64,000 bases of DNA from Amoebophrya sp. A120 (Eukaryota > Sar > Dinophyceae > Syndiniales > Amoebophryaceae), in NCBI GenBank assembly GCA_905178155.1, contig CAJINV010000002.1:11472591-11536590 (forward strand), given 5' to 3'. Below are positions 45,845 through 56,292 of this stretch, in pieces. How positions within the stretch are numbered: position 1 is the stretch's first letter; every line of letters starts with the position of its first letter. A program made the translations under genes and the position numbers. Below the pieces are notes generated by a model that had not been told where the DNA came from, did no database searches, and saw only the letters and a list, made by a program, of their open reading frames with translations.

Positions 45845-48042
45845 CAAGCGTGTCTGCATTAGCATTTCTCTGCTACCTGCTGGTGGTGATAGTCACAGCC
45901 AATGCCAGAGTCACTCGACTCTTCATCTGCACACTCAATCATAAGATGTGTGCGAGCGAGAAGTCATATATAGAAAGTAAAATCCCAAAGGGAAGTTTGA
46001 ATAGAGCACTGTAGCAAGGCGAAAAGTCATATAGAAATCCAAATGCGCTCCCAGTGAGCTCAAAGAAATCGACGTCCACGAGAATTCTTTCGCGGTAAAG
46101 TAACGAATAAGACAGCGAGTGTCATCGATGACACCCGTGTTGCCGCGCTTGATGCGATCCCCACAGCGGATAAATTTTCACCGACAAAATTCGGTGTGGG
46201 ATCATCAAAAAAGCCAACGTCAAAACTCTTGCCCTGCTTGTGTTTCCCGTCGATCTACATCATGATCAAACTTAATGTGAAAATGCTTTGGACTTTGGAG
46301 GAAAAGTTTTACGGAATCAGCAGAGAAATAAATCGTTATCGTTTCTCTTTCTAAACGAAACTCTATCGGCTTGTTGTTTAGAGATCTCGATCTGGTATAT
46401 CGGTACCATACTAGCGAAAGCGAAAAAGATATCTTGCTTTTGATACTGCAAAAGGGACAACAGCCTTCTGTTAGAGTTCAAATAACGAAAAGACGCGCTT
46501 GGCGCACGATTCTCCGTAATTAATGCGAATTGCCAGAACTATCGACGATCTGACTAGTACCAACAATGAAAACGTACAAATTACGAGCATTTGACTCGTT
46601 TGCCGCTTCGTGTCTGCAAAAAACAACATGAAAAAGAATTAAATAGAATTCTTTCATGTGTTGGCAGAAAAAAAGCGATTCAAACGGAGGCTGCGGGAAC
46701 TGCGAGGCTAATGTGGAAATTAAAAAGGCTAATATCGAAAACCTATATGCCGGCTGCCTATGTATAATCCGTTCCTGAGCAGGCCCCCGGTTCCGTGACA
46801 CGGCAAGGCAACCAGGTCGTTCAGCGAGGTACAAAGTCTTGGTGCTCGCTGAACTGGAAATCGTGCTCTTCGACTACGAATCACTGCGCGTTCGAAATCG
46901 AGCCAGAAAACAATACAAACTCAGATAGACAAATCAGAATAATTCATCGTAAACTAAAAACTCTTTGATATTGATTCAAAAAAACGAAATATAACATAAA
47001 ACATTTTACATTGATTCGCATGTAATAACCACGACGTACAATTACAATTGCAATTTATTCACTTCACTTCGGGGGGTGGTGGTTGGCGGTGGCCTCTTCG
47101 CATGTGGCTCACTAGACCGGGGCAGGGAACGACGCAACGCTATGCACCACGGGCACGCGACTACCAAATGCCAGTGTGGACGCCAATCCGGGCAGGAATT
47201 CACGAGGGAAACTCGCGAGACTACAACCCTATTTGTTCAACAGAGGAGTCAAAATGAGAGGAGACTCGATCTTTCAGTCCTCGCGCGCGCAGGGACTAAC
47301 TGCGCGAGGCTCTACGTTTCAGCGCCCTTACTCCGGGGTCGCGTCCGGAGTGTACTACTTCGTGGGATCCCGACCCTGTTGCTGTGCGTTGTGCGCTCGG
47401 CCAGGCGCGGGGTCGGGAAGGCCGGGGGTGCGTTGTGCGTTGTTCGCAAGTAGTACAAAAAACTGTTTTATCAGCGGCGCTGAGTACTTCGTCTTCATTT
47501 TTCCCACCTCGCCAGTGTCGTCTCCTGGCCGTGGAGGAGCAGGAGCGATAGATCACAGAATGTCATCAGTTTAATCTTCATGTTGCTTTACGTATTTTCA
47601 TCGTGTGGTGGCCGGTTTGCTATTGCTTCCCCTGTCCCGGCCCTGTCAAATCTTAATTGCGTGCCTGCCGCGCAGCTACATACTCCGGCGTGCTGTGCCA
47701 TTTCTTAATCTTAGTCTTTCTAAGTACAATCTGCTTCCGTAGTGCCATGAATGCCGAGCCTTTCAATGCTGCCTCACAGCAGGTTCCTTTCAAAAACCGC
47801 CACTCCCCCATTTAATATCAAAGCTCTCCTCTGCTCCGGTTGAAACTGCTTCCAATAGAATATCTGCATGTCGCGCTGAACGTCAAGCGACAAGCCTCGA
47901 CCATTGCATCATCAGATCAGAATATTACCGTTTGGTATGCTCGCATTCAACCACCCAAATAAATAAGTTCTCTTCGAGCCACTGCAATTCTTGTGGAGTG
48001 GGTTCCGACGTGCGCGGCCAAGTTAGCAACGAATCTCGCAGT

Positions 48043-48506
48043 TAAATGGATCTGAGTTAAAATATTCCTCAGTGCGTTTTTCTCACATTTCGTCGTTGTG
48101 CCGCTGGACTATTTTGGGGTGCAATGTGAAGCTGCTCGTTTGGTGTCTACATTTTTAGATCCTTCAAGCCAAAAAACTACTATCTTGGGGGCCCCAGGGC
48201 TTGCACCATAAGCGGGCCCTGCAGTGCTAGCTCCCGACCTCCCGAACAAGCTCGTCAGCCTGAACGTTTGGAGGATCCCAAGAGTTACTAGATCGGGAAG
48301 TTGGAGGTAAAACGCAGCGCGCTGAAGGATCTGAAAAATTCTGAATCTGCTGAAGTGTTTCGTTCAAAATTTATTTGCACAAACTACACACATTCAATCC
48401 TTCACAGGAGGCACATCCGATTTTTGTTTTTGCTGTAGGGATTGAGGTGTAAACAATGTCGGAAAAACTTACTGAAAGATCAAAAACCATTCGCCCACCT
48501 TCGTCG
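48043..48506. repeat. 464-bp direct repeat, copy 1
   Basis: Virtually identical over its length to 49173-49636, offset 1130 bp. The only difference I see is CAGTGCGTTTTT here against CAGTAAGTTTTT in copy 2. On the minus strand the unit holds what looks like an exon end with a TTTCA/GTAAGT donor, a short intron, a TTTTTCAG acceptor and a last exon. It therefore looks like a duplicated gene 3' end rather than a mobile element. Confidence 0.95.
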
Positions 48507-48718
48507 GCAGTGCCTTGGTCCTACTTATCGATATGGTAACTAGTGGGTAGGGAAGTTTCTCCGGTGTAGCTTTTTTGGATGACTTGCAAAATCGAAAAAG
48601 AGGCAAAGCGCCTTCCCCTGCCATTTACCTGACTCAGGGCTTGACTCACCGCGCGAGTCTGTAGTTCTAGGTAGTGCTAGAAGATCAAAGCGCCTCGATC
48701 TTCGGTCGTCCGGTAGTT
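48227..48718 (-). CDS. Possible partial gene around repeat copy 1
   Basis: Candidate minus-strand exons: about 48718-48664 (ELPDDRRSRRFDLLALPRTT) ending in a GTGAGTCAAG donor; one ending at the TTTCA/GTAAGT donor near 48464; and a last exon from 48330 after TTTTTCAG. The last exon is open in two frames (DPSARCVLPPTSRSSNSW... to a stop at 48227, or SFSALRFTSNFPI to a stop at 48288). With GT-AG splicing the second frame fits. With the first frame the join would need a TA-AG or GT-CA boundary. Start not found. Confidence 0.3.
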
Positions 48719-49172
48719 CTACGTGCGTTCGCAATCAAAACTATATATGCGATTCAGACTAAACTTCGGTAGCGCCGCAAGGCGGATGGAGTGCGTTACT
48801 TTAGTACTTTCGAAAGAATAAATGTCGAACAATAAATAAAAGCTTATCTTCTTATTTGTCATCGATTCCATCTGTGCTCCTGCACCTGCTGTTGTGCAAA
48901 ACAACGGAAGCGCAGCAATATAGGTCTAATCTTAGCACGCGCGAATAGCTGTGCGCTGTGTTAGCTGTTAGGTTAGTTTAAGTATAAAGACTCGTAGTGG
49001 CAAGGAAATCCAGTGCAAGCGCCTACAACAAGCAACTTCCAACGACGGATATTCAGATCCTGAAAACTCGTCGGATTGGTTCAACGACATCGCTTCAAAA
49101 TCATATAAAGTCTAGTGTCCCTATATCTTGGAGGGCAGCACGCGGTAGGTTTTCCTTAGCTGCCTGTCGCAA

Positions 49173-49636
49173 TAAATGGATCTGAGTTAAAATATTCCTC
49201 AGTAAGTTTTTCTCACATTTCGTCGTTGTGCCGCTGGACTATTTTGGGGTGCAATGTGAAGCTGCTCGTTTGGTGTCTACATTTTTAGATCCTTCAAGCC
49301 AAAAAACTACTATCTTGGGGGCCCCAGGGCTTGCACCATAAGCGGGCCCTGCAGTGCTAGCTCCCGACCTCCCGAACAAGCTCGTCAGCCTGAACGTTTG
49401 GAGGATCCCAAGAGTTACTAGATCGGGAAGTTGGAGGTAAAACGCAGCGCGCTGAAGGATCTGAAAAATTCTGAATCTGCTGAAGTGTTTCGTTCAAAAT
49501 TTATTTGCACAAACTACACACATTCAATCCTTCACAGGAGGCACATCCGATTTTTGTTTTTGCTGTAGGGATTGAGGTGTAAACAATGTCGGAAAAACTT
49601 ACTGAAAGATCAAAAACCATTCGCCCACCTTCGTCG
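49173..49636. repeat. 464-bp direct repeat, copy 2
   Basis: Second copy of 48043-48506. Its right end (CGACGAAGG on the minus strand) lies inside the 3' part of the gene at 49610-51809, so that gene's C-terminus is encoded by repeat sequence. Confidence 0.95.
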
Positions 49637-51809
49637 CAGTTGATTATACCGAGGTGACCTTGGATTTATGGGCCCATCAGGCGATGCTTGCGTGACCGCC
49701 GCAGGCTCCGTCGGTGGATCGCGTAGATTCCCATCCGGCATCGGAATTGCGATGGAAGGATCCGTTCCCTGTTGATACTCCGGTGCTCCGGTTTCCTGTT
49801 GCGGTGATGCTGGTCGTGTTGCCCATGCTGCCTGTCGTCTTCCAGGACTGTTTCCGTGCTGCGAAAGAGCATACCCGGCCCTTGCCTTAGCCTTCGCCTC
49901 TTCCGTCAAAAATAGATCTCGATTTCGTAATTTATTTTTGCTCCTGTTGCTTTCAGCGGCGGGGGCTGCTGGTTGCGTTGGGGCTGAGAAGGTAGCGCTT
50001 GTGGAGAGTCCTTGGAACGACGAGTTTTGAGGGGGCTGCTTCACCGCTGCGGCGGGAACAAAAGGTTCCCAAGAAGAGCCGGCATGCCCAGTGTGCGCCG
50101 GAACAGGAAATTCTTGACGCGCTGCTGGCATCTGCTCCGGGTTGCCGAACAAACTAGGACGACAAGCAGTCGGTAATTGACTTCCGTGGGTGGTCGGCGC
50201 GGGCTGCGCGACGAATGTCTGTCCAGGTTGCGGCTGCTGCGGCGTGGAAGCTGGAGAATGCATTTCCGAGAAGGGCACAAAGACGGCGGCCCAGCCCCAG
50301 CCTATGCCTCCACATGCAGGAACATACCCTTGTTGCGCTTGCGACGAGTGTGGCTGCGTATGTGCTTGCTGTGCCGCAGGATCGATAGGCGATGACGACG
50401 ACGTCCGAAAACCTTGTTGCGATAATTGCAACGGTATCTTGTGGTTCGGGTATGGATGCGAAGTGGGAGCAGACGCCGGTGGGGCTGAAAATTCTCCCGG
50501 TGGCTTCCTCAGTGTCCGCTGTCCCTGAGCCGGTGCGGCCTTAAGTTTAGTTTTCGGAGTAGCAGCTGTAGCAACTCTATCTCCCGGCAGTGTGCTGTCG
50601 TTGTTATTCAGCGGGTGTTGCTTTCCAACCAGAGACGGGCCACGGGGCTGCAGACCAACGGGGAGAGGAGGCTGCTTTTCATGGACATAACGAGAACCAT
50701 ATGAATTTGGCCACGGTGTGTGCAGCTCTGGTTCTGCGGCGACATAGATGCTTCTTGGATATGGACCTTGTGGACTTGGATGCGATTCTCCAGTTATTTG
50801 TCGCGTTGCAGTTGTGCCGGAAGGAAGATTTCGGCCTGTGAAAATGTGAGGAGAGGGGATATGCATATGCCGAAAATTGTCAAGGTCAAGGAGCTCCTCA
50901 CAAACAAAAGCTTAAGAGCATTAACTTATCATGTAACACTTTGCCGCTCCACGTTTTGCGGCTCTACGTTTGGGTTTGCCCGTTATTCACATAAATCAAA
51001 CACGCATCTATGGAGAACGGAAGGGAACCTGTGCACATGCAGTTGACGAAGTAATATTAAGTAATCTATCAAGATACTGCAATCAATCAATGCCATCAAG
51101 CTCAAAAAAAAACTGTACGTACTTGCTGATTCGCTGAATCTACTTGGGACGACGAGCCAGCAACTTGTGTGGATCGAATATGTTTTGTGGGCTCGCCGTA
51201 AACTTCATACCAGTGTGGAGCACCACGACCCCCGGTGGGCCAGGATTGATGCGGCATGCTTTCACCAGTTGTTTCGCTACTCCCAGCTGGTACGAGAGAA
51301 TTAATAGCTTCACGCACACGTGCGAAAGGGTCCAGGTCCCACGTCTCGTCCTCTGACTCGTCATCTACCTCGTCCGCCCAAGGCTTGCGCTCGATCCTCT
51401 TCTCCTTCGGTTTCGAGTCTTCAGGATTATCTTCGAGAACATCGTTGCACCCAGCAGGCAGACTGAACGGCGGAATATTATCTAGGGACAATTCCTTGCG
51501 GCCATGTGCAGGCGATGGAGAAGGCAACGTAGCGGGAGACGGTCCTCCTGCTAGTGTTTCCTTGCTGTCAGTGCGAAGAGAGATGAGAGACCACATGCTG
51601 TCACTCGAACCAACCGTAGGAAGGCCTGTGCTAAAAGACGCGCGAGTCGACGCTACCGGCGATCCGCCGGCTGGGATTGTTTTTCCCTGCTCTGGAGACC
51701 ACATCCTCAGTCCAAAGACGGCCCTCAGGAGCACACAAGAGCACAGTACCAGCCGGCATAGCCGGTGTTGGTAGCTACAGCAACTGTTCCGCAGAAACAA
51801 ACGAATCAT
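49610..51809 (-). CDS. Orphan 638-aa secreted or membrane-anchored Pro/Gln-rich protein, 2 exons
   Basis: The ATG at 51809 begins MIRLFLRNSCCSYQHRLCRL, followed by VLCSCVLLRAVFG, a signal peptide or anchor. Exon 1 ends at 51119 (GTACAG donor) or a neighbouring GT; exon 2 starts at 50835 after a strong CTCTCCTCACATTTTCACAG. The phase-1 join keeps the frame. Exon 1 carries an acidic segment (DEVDDESEDETWDLDPFARV). Exon 2 is rich in Pro, Gln, Ser and Ala throughout (AQQAHTQPHSSQAQQGY; PASTPQQPQPGQTF) and probably disordered, with a short basic helix (EEAKAKARAGYAL). The listed stop (…RRRWANGF) lies inside repeat copy 2; splicing at a GTGGGC or GTAAGT within the repeat would give a different C-terminus. 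No family recognised. Confidence 0.65.
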
Positions 51810-53225
51810 GTTGGTAGGTATCTGCCTGCACGACAGTTATGAAATTGACGTAGTGAAGAGTGACGGGAAAGCACACTATTAAGACGAAAACACAGCTGTG
51901 CTCTGTACTTGTGTAAGAGAATCAGGAAATCTTAACGTGTTTGTAGGTAAAATTAAAAATCCAATTTCGATATCTGCGTACAGACGAAGTTGAAATGATT
52001 CCAAAGCGTTGGTTGTGAGTCAGTAATCAAATAGTTGCGTAGTTGTCGAAGTATAAGTATGTGTAAGATGAAGTGGTATCACAAGTGAAAGGGGTGCCGC
52101 TTGCAGCTCACCTCTGCTTCTGAAGCTGTTAGTATAGTCAGACGACAAACTCAAACATAGGAGTTGATACATTATGTCCGTATGCTCAATATCCATGTTG
52201 AGTTCATGCCGGGGCTTTCGTGGCGAGGCGGACTGCCTCAATACGGATCTTGTTCATCTTATATGTCACAATTTCAGTGCTGGATACAGATTATCATTTC
52301 CACGAACTGCGCGATGGAATGCATAAAAGATCAAGATCTTGCTTCGTACAACCACGAGCCTGCGATTTTGTCTTTCAATCATTCCCGGTTGTTCCATGGA
52401 ACTACATTTCATCGGAATCTGTCCAGGGGTCGCTCAAAATGACGGGACCGTCGTGAACGCATTTTTGTGTTCGATCGTACTGCAGAACCTGCTGGTGATA
52501 TTCAGAAACTCAGTCATAGCAACGACAGATCTGAGTATGGATGATGATCTATCCTGGACTTGTAACACGACCTGTTCTCTTTACCATCTCGGGATCTCGA
52601 GCTCGATCGCGATTGAAGGTTGCACGTCATGATCATACTTGAGTACAGTCTCGTCTCCTCGAAAAACGATTCATGCTTTCTCATGAGTGCTCGTTGTTTA
52701 GTGGTGAACTTGTTTCGGCACGCCAACGGAGTCACCGTAGTCTAACTGTTCATTTTCTCCGCAAGTTCAAGTTTTATTACCCAGCTTTTTGTTTCATTGC
52801 GCCGAGACGGGACCCTTACCTTGGGCGGCAGCTTTGCATGCTTTCGCTGCAAAGAAACTGGAAAAGAAAAGACGCACATTTCTATGTACAATCATTACCT
52901 CATGTATAGAGACGCATCTCCAAGTGAAAACTTTTTCACGGGGGGAGCCAGAAGCGTGGCAGTAACCAAGGCACAACTCAATCGTTCTACTCATAGCGGA
53001 TAGAATCACGAGAAACCGAACCAGCGGCGTGGTGCTGTAAGATATTAATTTCCATACTCATAGTTTTGCATTTGCTACAAGAACGAAGACCAGCACGCTC
53101 AGATGGAAAAATGAAAAAGAAAAACGCATAGGCATCAAGAGGGCTTCAAGATGACTCGGTCTTTGTGTGTACAAATATCATACGAATCCAGTGGTCGTGC
53201 TGGTGCTCAACATCGATCTTCGTTT
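51810..53225. other. 1.4-kb intergenic, nothing seen
   Basis: Only short frames on both strands without ATG-to-splice logic or motifs. No repeats noticed. This is the upstream region of the Pro/Gln-rich gene and the downstream region of the methyltransferase gene. Confidence 0.5.
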
Positions 53226-55209
53226 TTATCGAAAGCCGTGGCATTCTGGATGCGGGTGAGGGGGCTTGATCGCCACCGCAAAAATGGTGGACGCCCCGTC
53301 GCTCATGGCGTCGTAGCCCCACTGGAAGGCCTGGTCGATTTCGTCCTGCGTGAAGTCGGAGGTCTGCAGCCCGGCGCTGCGGGCGATGTCCCAGACGTAG
53401 TCTCCGCCGCTCGCCATCAGCGTCTTCGGCACACAGAAGCCCGCGTTCGAGAGCAACGAATGCACGCCCTCCTTGGTGTAGCGAAAAAAGTCGCCCGGTA
53501 CCTGGTGGTACTGCGCGAGCTGTGGCACGGAGAGGAACAGCAACCCCCCGGCGTGCAGACTGTTGTACAGCGCTGTGGCGGACTGCTCCGGGTGGGGCAG
53601 GTGCTCGAACACCTATCAAAGGCAAATGTGTCTGGACCTGGAGGGATGCGCGCGTTTGTAGTGCCTGCTCTCGTGGACCTTAAAAATGGTCTGGAATGCA
53701 GTCTGAAGCATCGCAGGTTTTGCGACAGCATCTTGAACTTGATCTTCATAACGAACCCGCATGAGAATGAGCAACGTTTAGCGTCCATGCAACACAGATT
53801 TTTGATTTTGTGCGATAGCGATAGCGATCGCGATCCAAATTTGGCATGACAACTTGCCTTGCTCCAGGTCCAGATGACATATTTGCAATGCATAACACCT
53901 GCGTGGACACGATCAGATCCAGGTAGTTATCAGGCCCGAGGAGCTTGGGGTACTCGAGGATATCCCCGTATAGTGTGTGGGCATGCAGGTCCAAATGCGG
54001 CGGCACGCCCTGCAGCGTCGGCTCGTAGCGAAACGCGATGATGTCCTGGCAAAAGTGCTGGAAAAGCAGTGCGTAGTTCACCTCGGCCCACTCCCCGCAA
54101 CGCAATCCGCCGGCACGGGTCGTGATCATCCCTTTCCCCTTGTTGCTCTGTTCTTCTTCTTGCGTCGCTGTTTGGAGGGTCGCGAGTTGGTCGGGCCCTA
54201 AGTGGTCTAGCTTTTCGGATAGTGTCGTGTCTGTCGCGGAGATCGCCGCAGCTTGCTGCGGCTGGGTCGCTGCCGCGGGCACGTTTCTCAGGAGAACTTG
54301 GAAGAGCTGTGGCATGTTTCGCAGCGCCATCATGTAGCGATTGATAAAGTAGTGCTCCGGGACCCGTGGGGGCGCGCCGATTTCTGTGGCGCGCTTGGAC
54401 CAGTTTTCCATGCCCTGCGTCTTGACGTTGCGCGTGCCCAGTGGCATCAGTTTTCGCCGCTCCAGGAGGCGCAAGAGGAAGACCCACGCTTCCTGCAGCA
54501 GCGAAACGGAGTTCAGCTGCTTCTGCAGATGCTTCCCCATGGGGTTTTGCCCGTAGCAGTGGCACTCCGCGAGGTTCTTGCCCCCGCTCTGCTCCACTTG
54601 CGAAAGAAAGGCGGGCGGGATTTGCATCTGCGCGGACCCACACACCACGGGCGAGCTGGTGGCAGCGGTGGCAGACGCAGGCACCGGGTAGGGCGGCGTC
54701 GACCAAAGGCCCAGATGCGGCACGCCGAATACGATCCACCCATTCGGGCAGTTGCAGGGAGTGTTCCAAAACCCGCACAGGTGGCTGCCCCCCGACCGCA
54801 CATAGTCCACGTCTGCCTGCATCGTACCGATTTCCTGCAACAGCGACTGCTGGTCCGACGGGCTCAGGTTAAACAGCGCATTGTCAAACGCACACTTCTG
54901 CTCTTCGTAAGCCGGCGTCGTGGCACCGGCAGCTGCATCCCCTGGACCAGCCGGAGCAGTTGTTTCTGCAGCTGCCGCCGGCGGAGACTGCAACCCAGTT
55001 TCCCCCTCCGCTTGCGCATCCCTTCTGGTGTAGTCTACTTCTACTTTCCTGGATTGATAATTCTTCAACGTGTTTATTCGGTGCTTTGCGAGCAGTGACG
55101 CCTGAGCGTAACGCAGCGACGCGACAGCATCATGTCCAAAACCTGTCGTTAGCAACAAGCTCGGTGCCACACCAGACCGCAGCACGGAGGCACGCAGAGA
55201 GACTCCCAT
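53226..55209 (-). CDS. SAM-dependent methyltransferase-like protein, 565 aa, 2 exons
   Basis: Exons are 55209-53895 and 53608-53226 (1698 nt), separated by an introner. The ATG at 55209 is chosen because the open frame further upstream has none. The N-terminus (MGVSLRASVLRSGVAPSLLL) is hydrophobic with Arg and no acidic residue, so a targeting peptide (mitochondrial or secretory) is plausible. The C-terminal 190 residues show a class I methyltransferase half: GDILEYP, LDLIVSTQVFEHLPHPEQ (motif resembling the D-x-V-x-x-x-x-V-x-E-H segment of the type 11 family), GGLLFLSVP, and the post-motif YHQVPGDFFRYTKEGV. The glycine-rich SAM loop is not obvious upstream. The middle part is Cys-bearing (CGFWNTPCNCPNGW, CHCYGQNP). 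Substrate unknown. Confidence 0.82.
53614..53894 (-). mobile_element. Introner, diverged family A (281 bp)
   Basis: Ends TATCAAAGGCAAATGTGTCT and TGACATATTTGCAATGCATA keep the GGACCTGGAG/CTCCAGGTCC arms of family A. Flanking duplication ACACC at 53609-53613 and 53895-53899. The interior has diverged and contains a GCGATA/GCGATC microsatellite. Removing 286 bp (not a multiple of 3) restores ...VSTQV/FEHLPH... in the methyltransferase core. On the minus strand the boundary allows canonical GT-AG (CAG/GTGTTATG ... GATAG/GTGTTC). Confidence 0.93.
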
Positions 55210-56292
55210 TGCCGTCCCCGGCGAGGAACAGAGGACTGCTCCTCGCACAGTGGCTCACGTCATCTGTGAGCAACGTAGCGCTGGCGTCAGCGTCAGGCGG
55301 CGACCGGCGGACCAAAAACACAATTCAAATTTCCGTACGACTTCTAGGATTAAGAAACATTAAAACGCGACGTCGCAAAGCAAAACATGGTAATGATAAA
55401 CACCCTCTGCCCCCGTAGACTGAACCGTCCTACTTACGGCATGCCAAGGATTAATTTTCGTTCTTGATTATTCATTTTCACCATGATGGTTCTCGTTCTA
55501 CTGTCCGTGGGACCGGCGCCATCAGTCTCAATATGCCCCCTCAGTTTCAAGACACAATAAACACTGCACTTGCCACTGTGGTTCCAAGTTCTTATCGCGA
55601 AAGTTCGCGGGTTTCGGGTTACCACAATACCGAAGCTAGTATCATGCACGCATTGACCTCCAACCCTTTTTCTCATCGATGCTCCCTCTGACTCTCTCAC
55701 TCTCCCTCGGAGCACTTCTACAAGCCACTGTGGACAACCAGAAACCAAAAAGATGAAGCCGCAATACAATAAACTGAAACACACGCGCGGTGTAACTCCG
55801 GCGCCTCGATCAAAAGAGAAGGGGCATGACTTTGGTCCACCTCGCGGGTGAATTAAAGATCCTCGAATGTTATGTTTTGATCTTGTAGTTGCGAGGGGAT
55901 TATCGTGGTTTCGGAATGCGCTTGTGAGGGGGGTTGTTCATTTGAATTTCTAGTTGAGAAAGCCACTACTTCTACTACACACCCAAAACTCAAAAGTAAA
56001 ACTTTTCACAGCTAGGTATTAATGAGTATCGCTCGACAACGACGGCACCCCGAAGCAGTAGCTCTGGCTAGTGCAGGCGTCTTCTTCGTATTGGCTCGTC
56101 TTCAGACTGCCACTGCGACGTTCGGTCTATTTTTGTCTGTAAACACCTACAATGCAAATCTGTTTTATAGTTATTAAGTACGTATGTGGCTCGGGTTGAA
56201 AATGAAATTACTTATGTACTTGTAGAAAATTTGATTATAGATGGGTTTGGTGGATTTTTGTGATGGTGTGGAAAGATAGGTCATTGACCCTT
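55210..56292. other. Intergenic, weak minus-strand frame
   Basis: A minus-strand frame at 55784-55434 (no ATG at its start; contains CPQWLVEVLRGRVRESEGAS, ends KLILGMP) follows a TTGTCCACAG acceptor-like string and might be a last exon, but no upstream exon could be joined. Otherwise nothing is seen. Confidence 0.4.

Larger units (their letters stand above)
45281..49609. other. 4.3-kb gene-poor stretch
   Basis: No firm gene. Candidates listed separately are a plus-strand pair of frames at 45388-45844 and an exon set around 48227-48718. A GC-rich part at 47.05-47.55 kb is open in several frames on both strands. The 464-bp direct repeat begins at 48043. Nothing is seen in 45.9-47.0 or 47.6-48.0 kb. 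Confidence 0.5.

Noticed and set aside
47048-47574. Overlapping plus-strand frames of 70-130 codons
   Set aside because: GC-rich sequence open in several frames with no motif, start context or splice sites to choose from.
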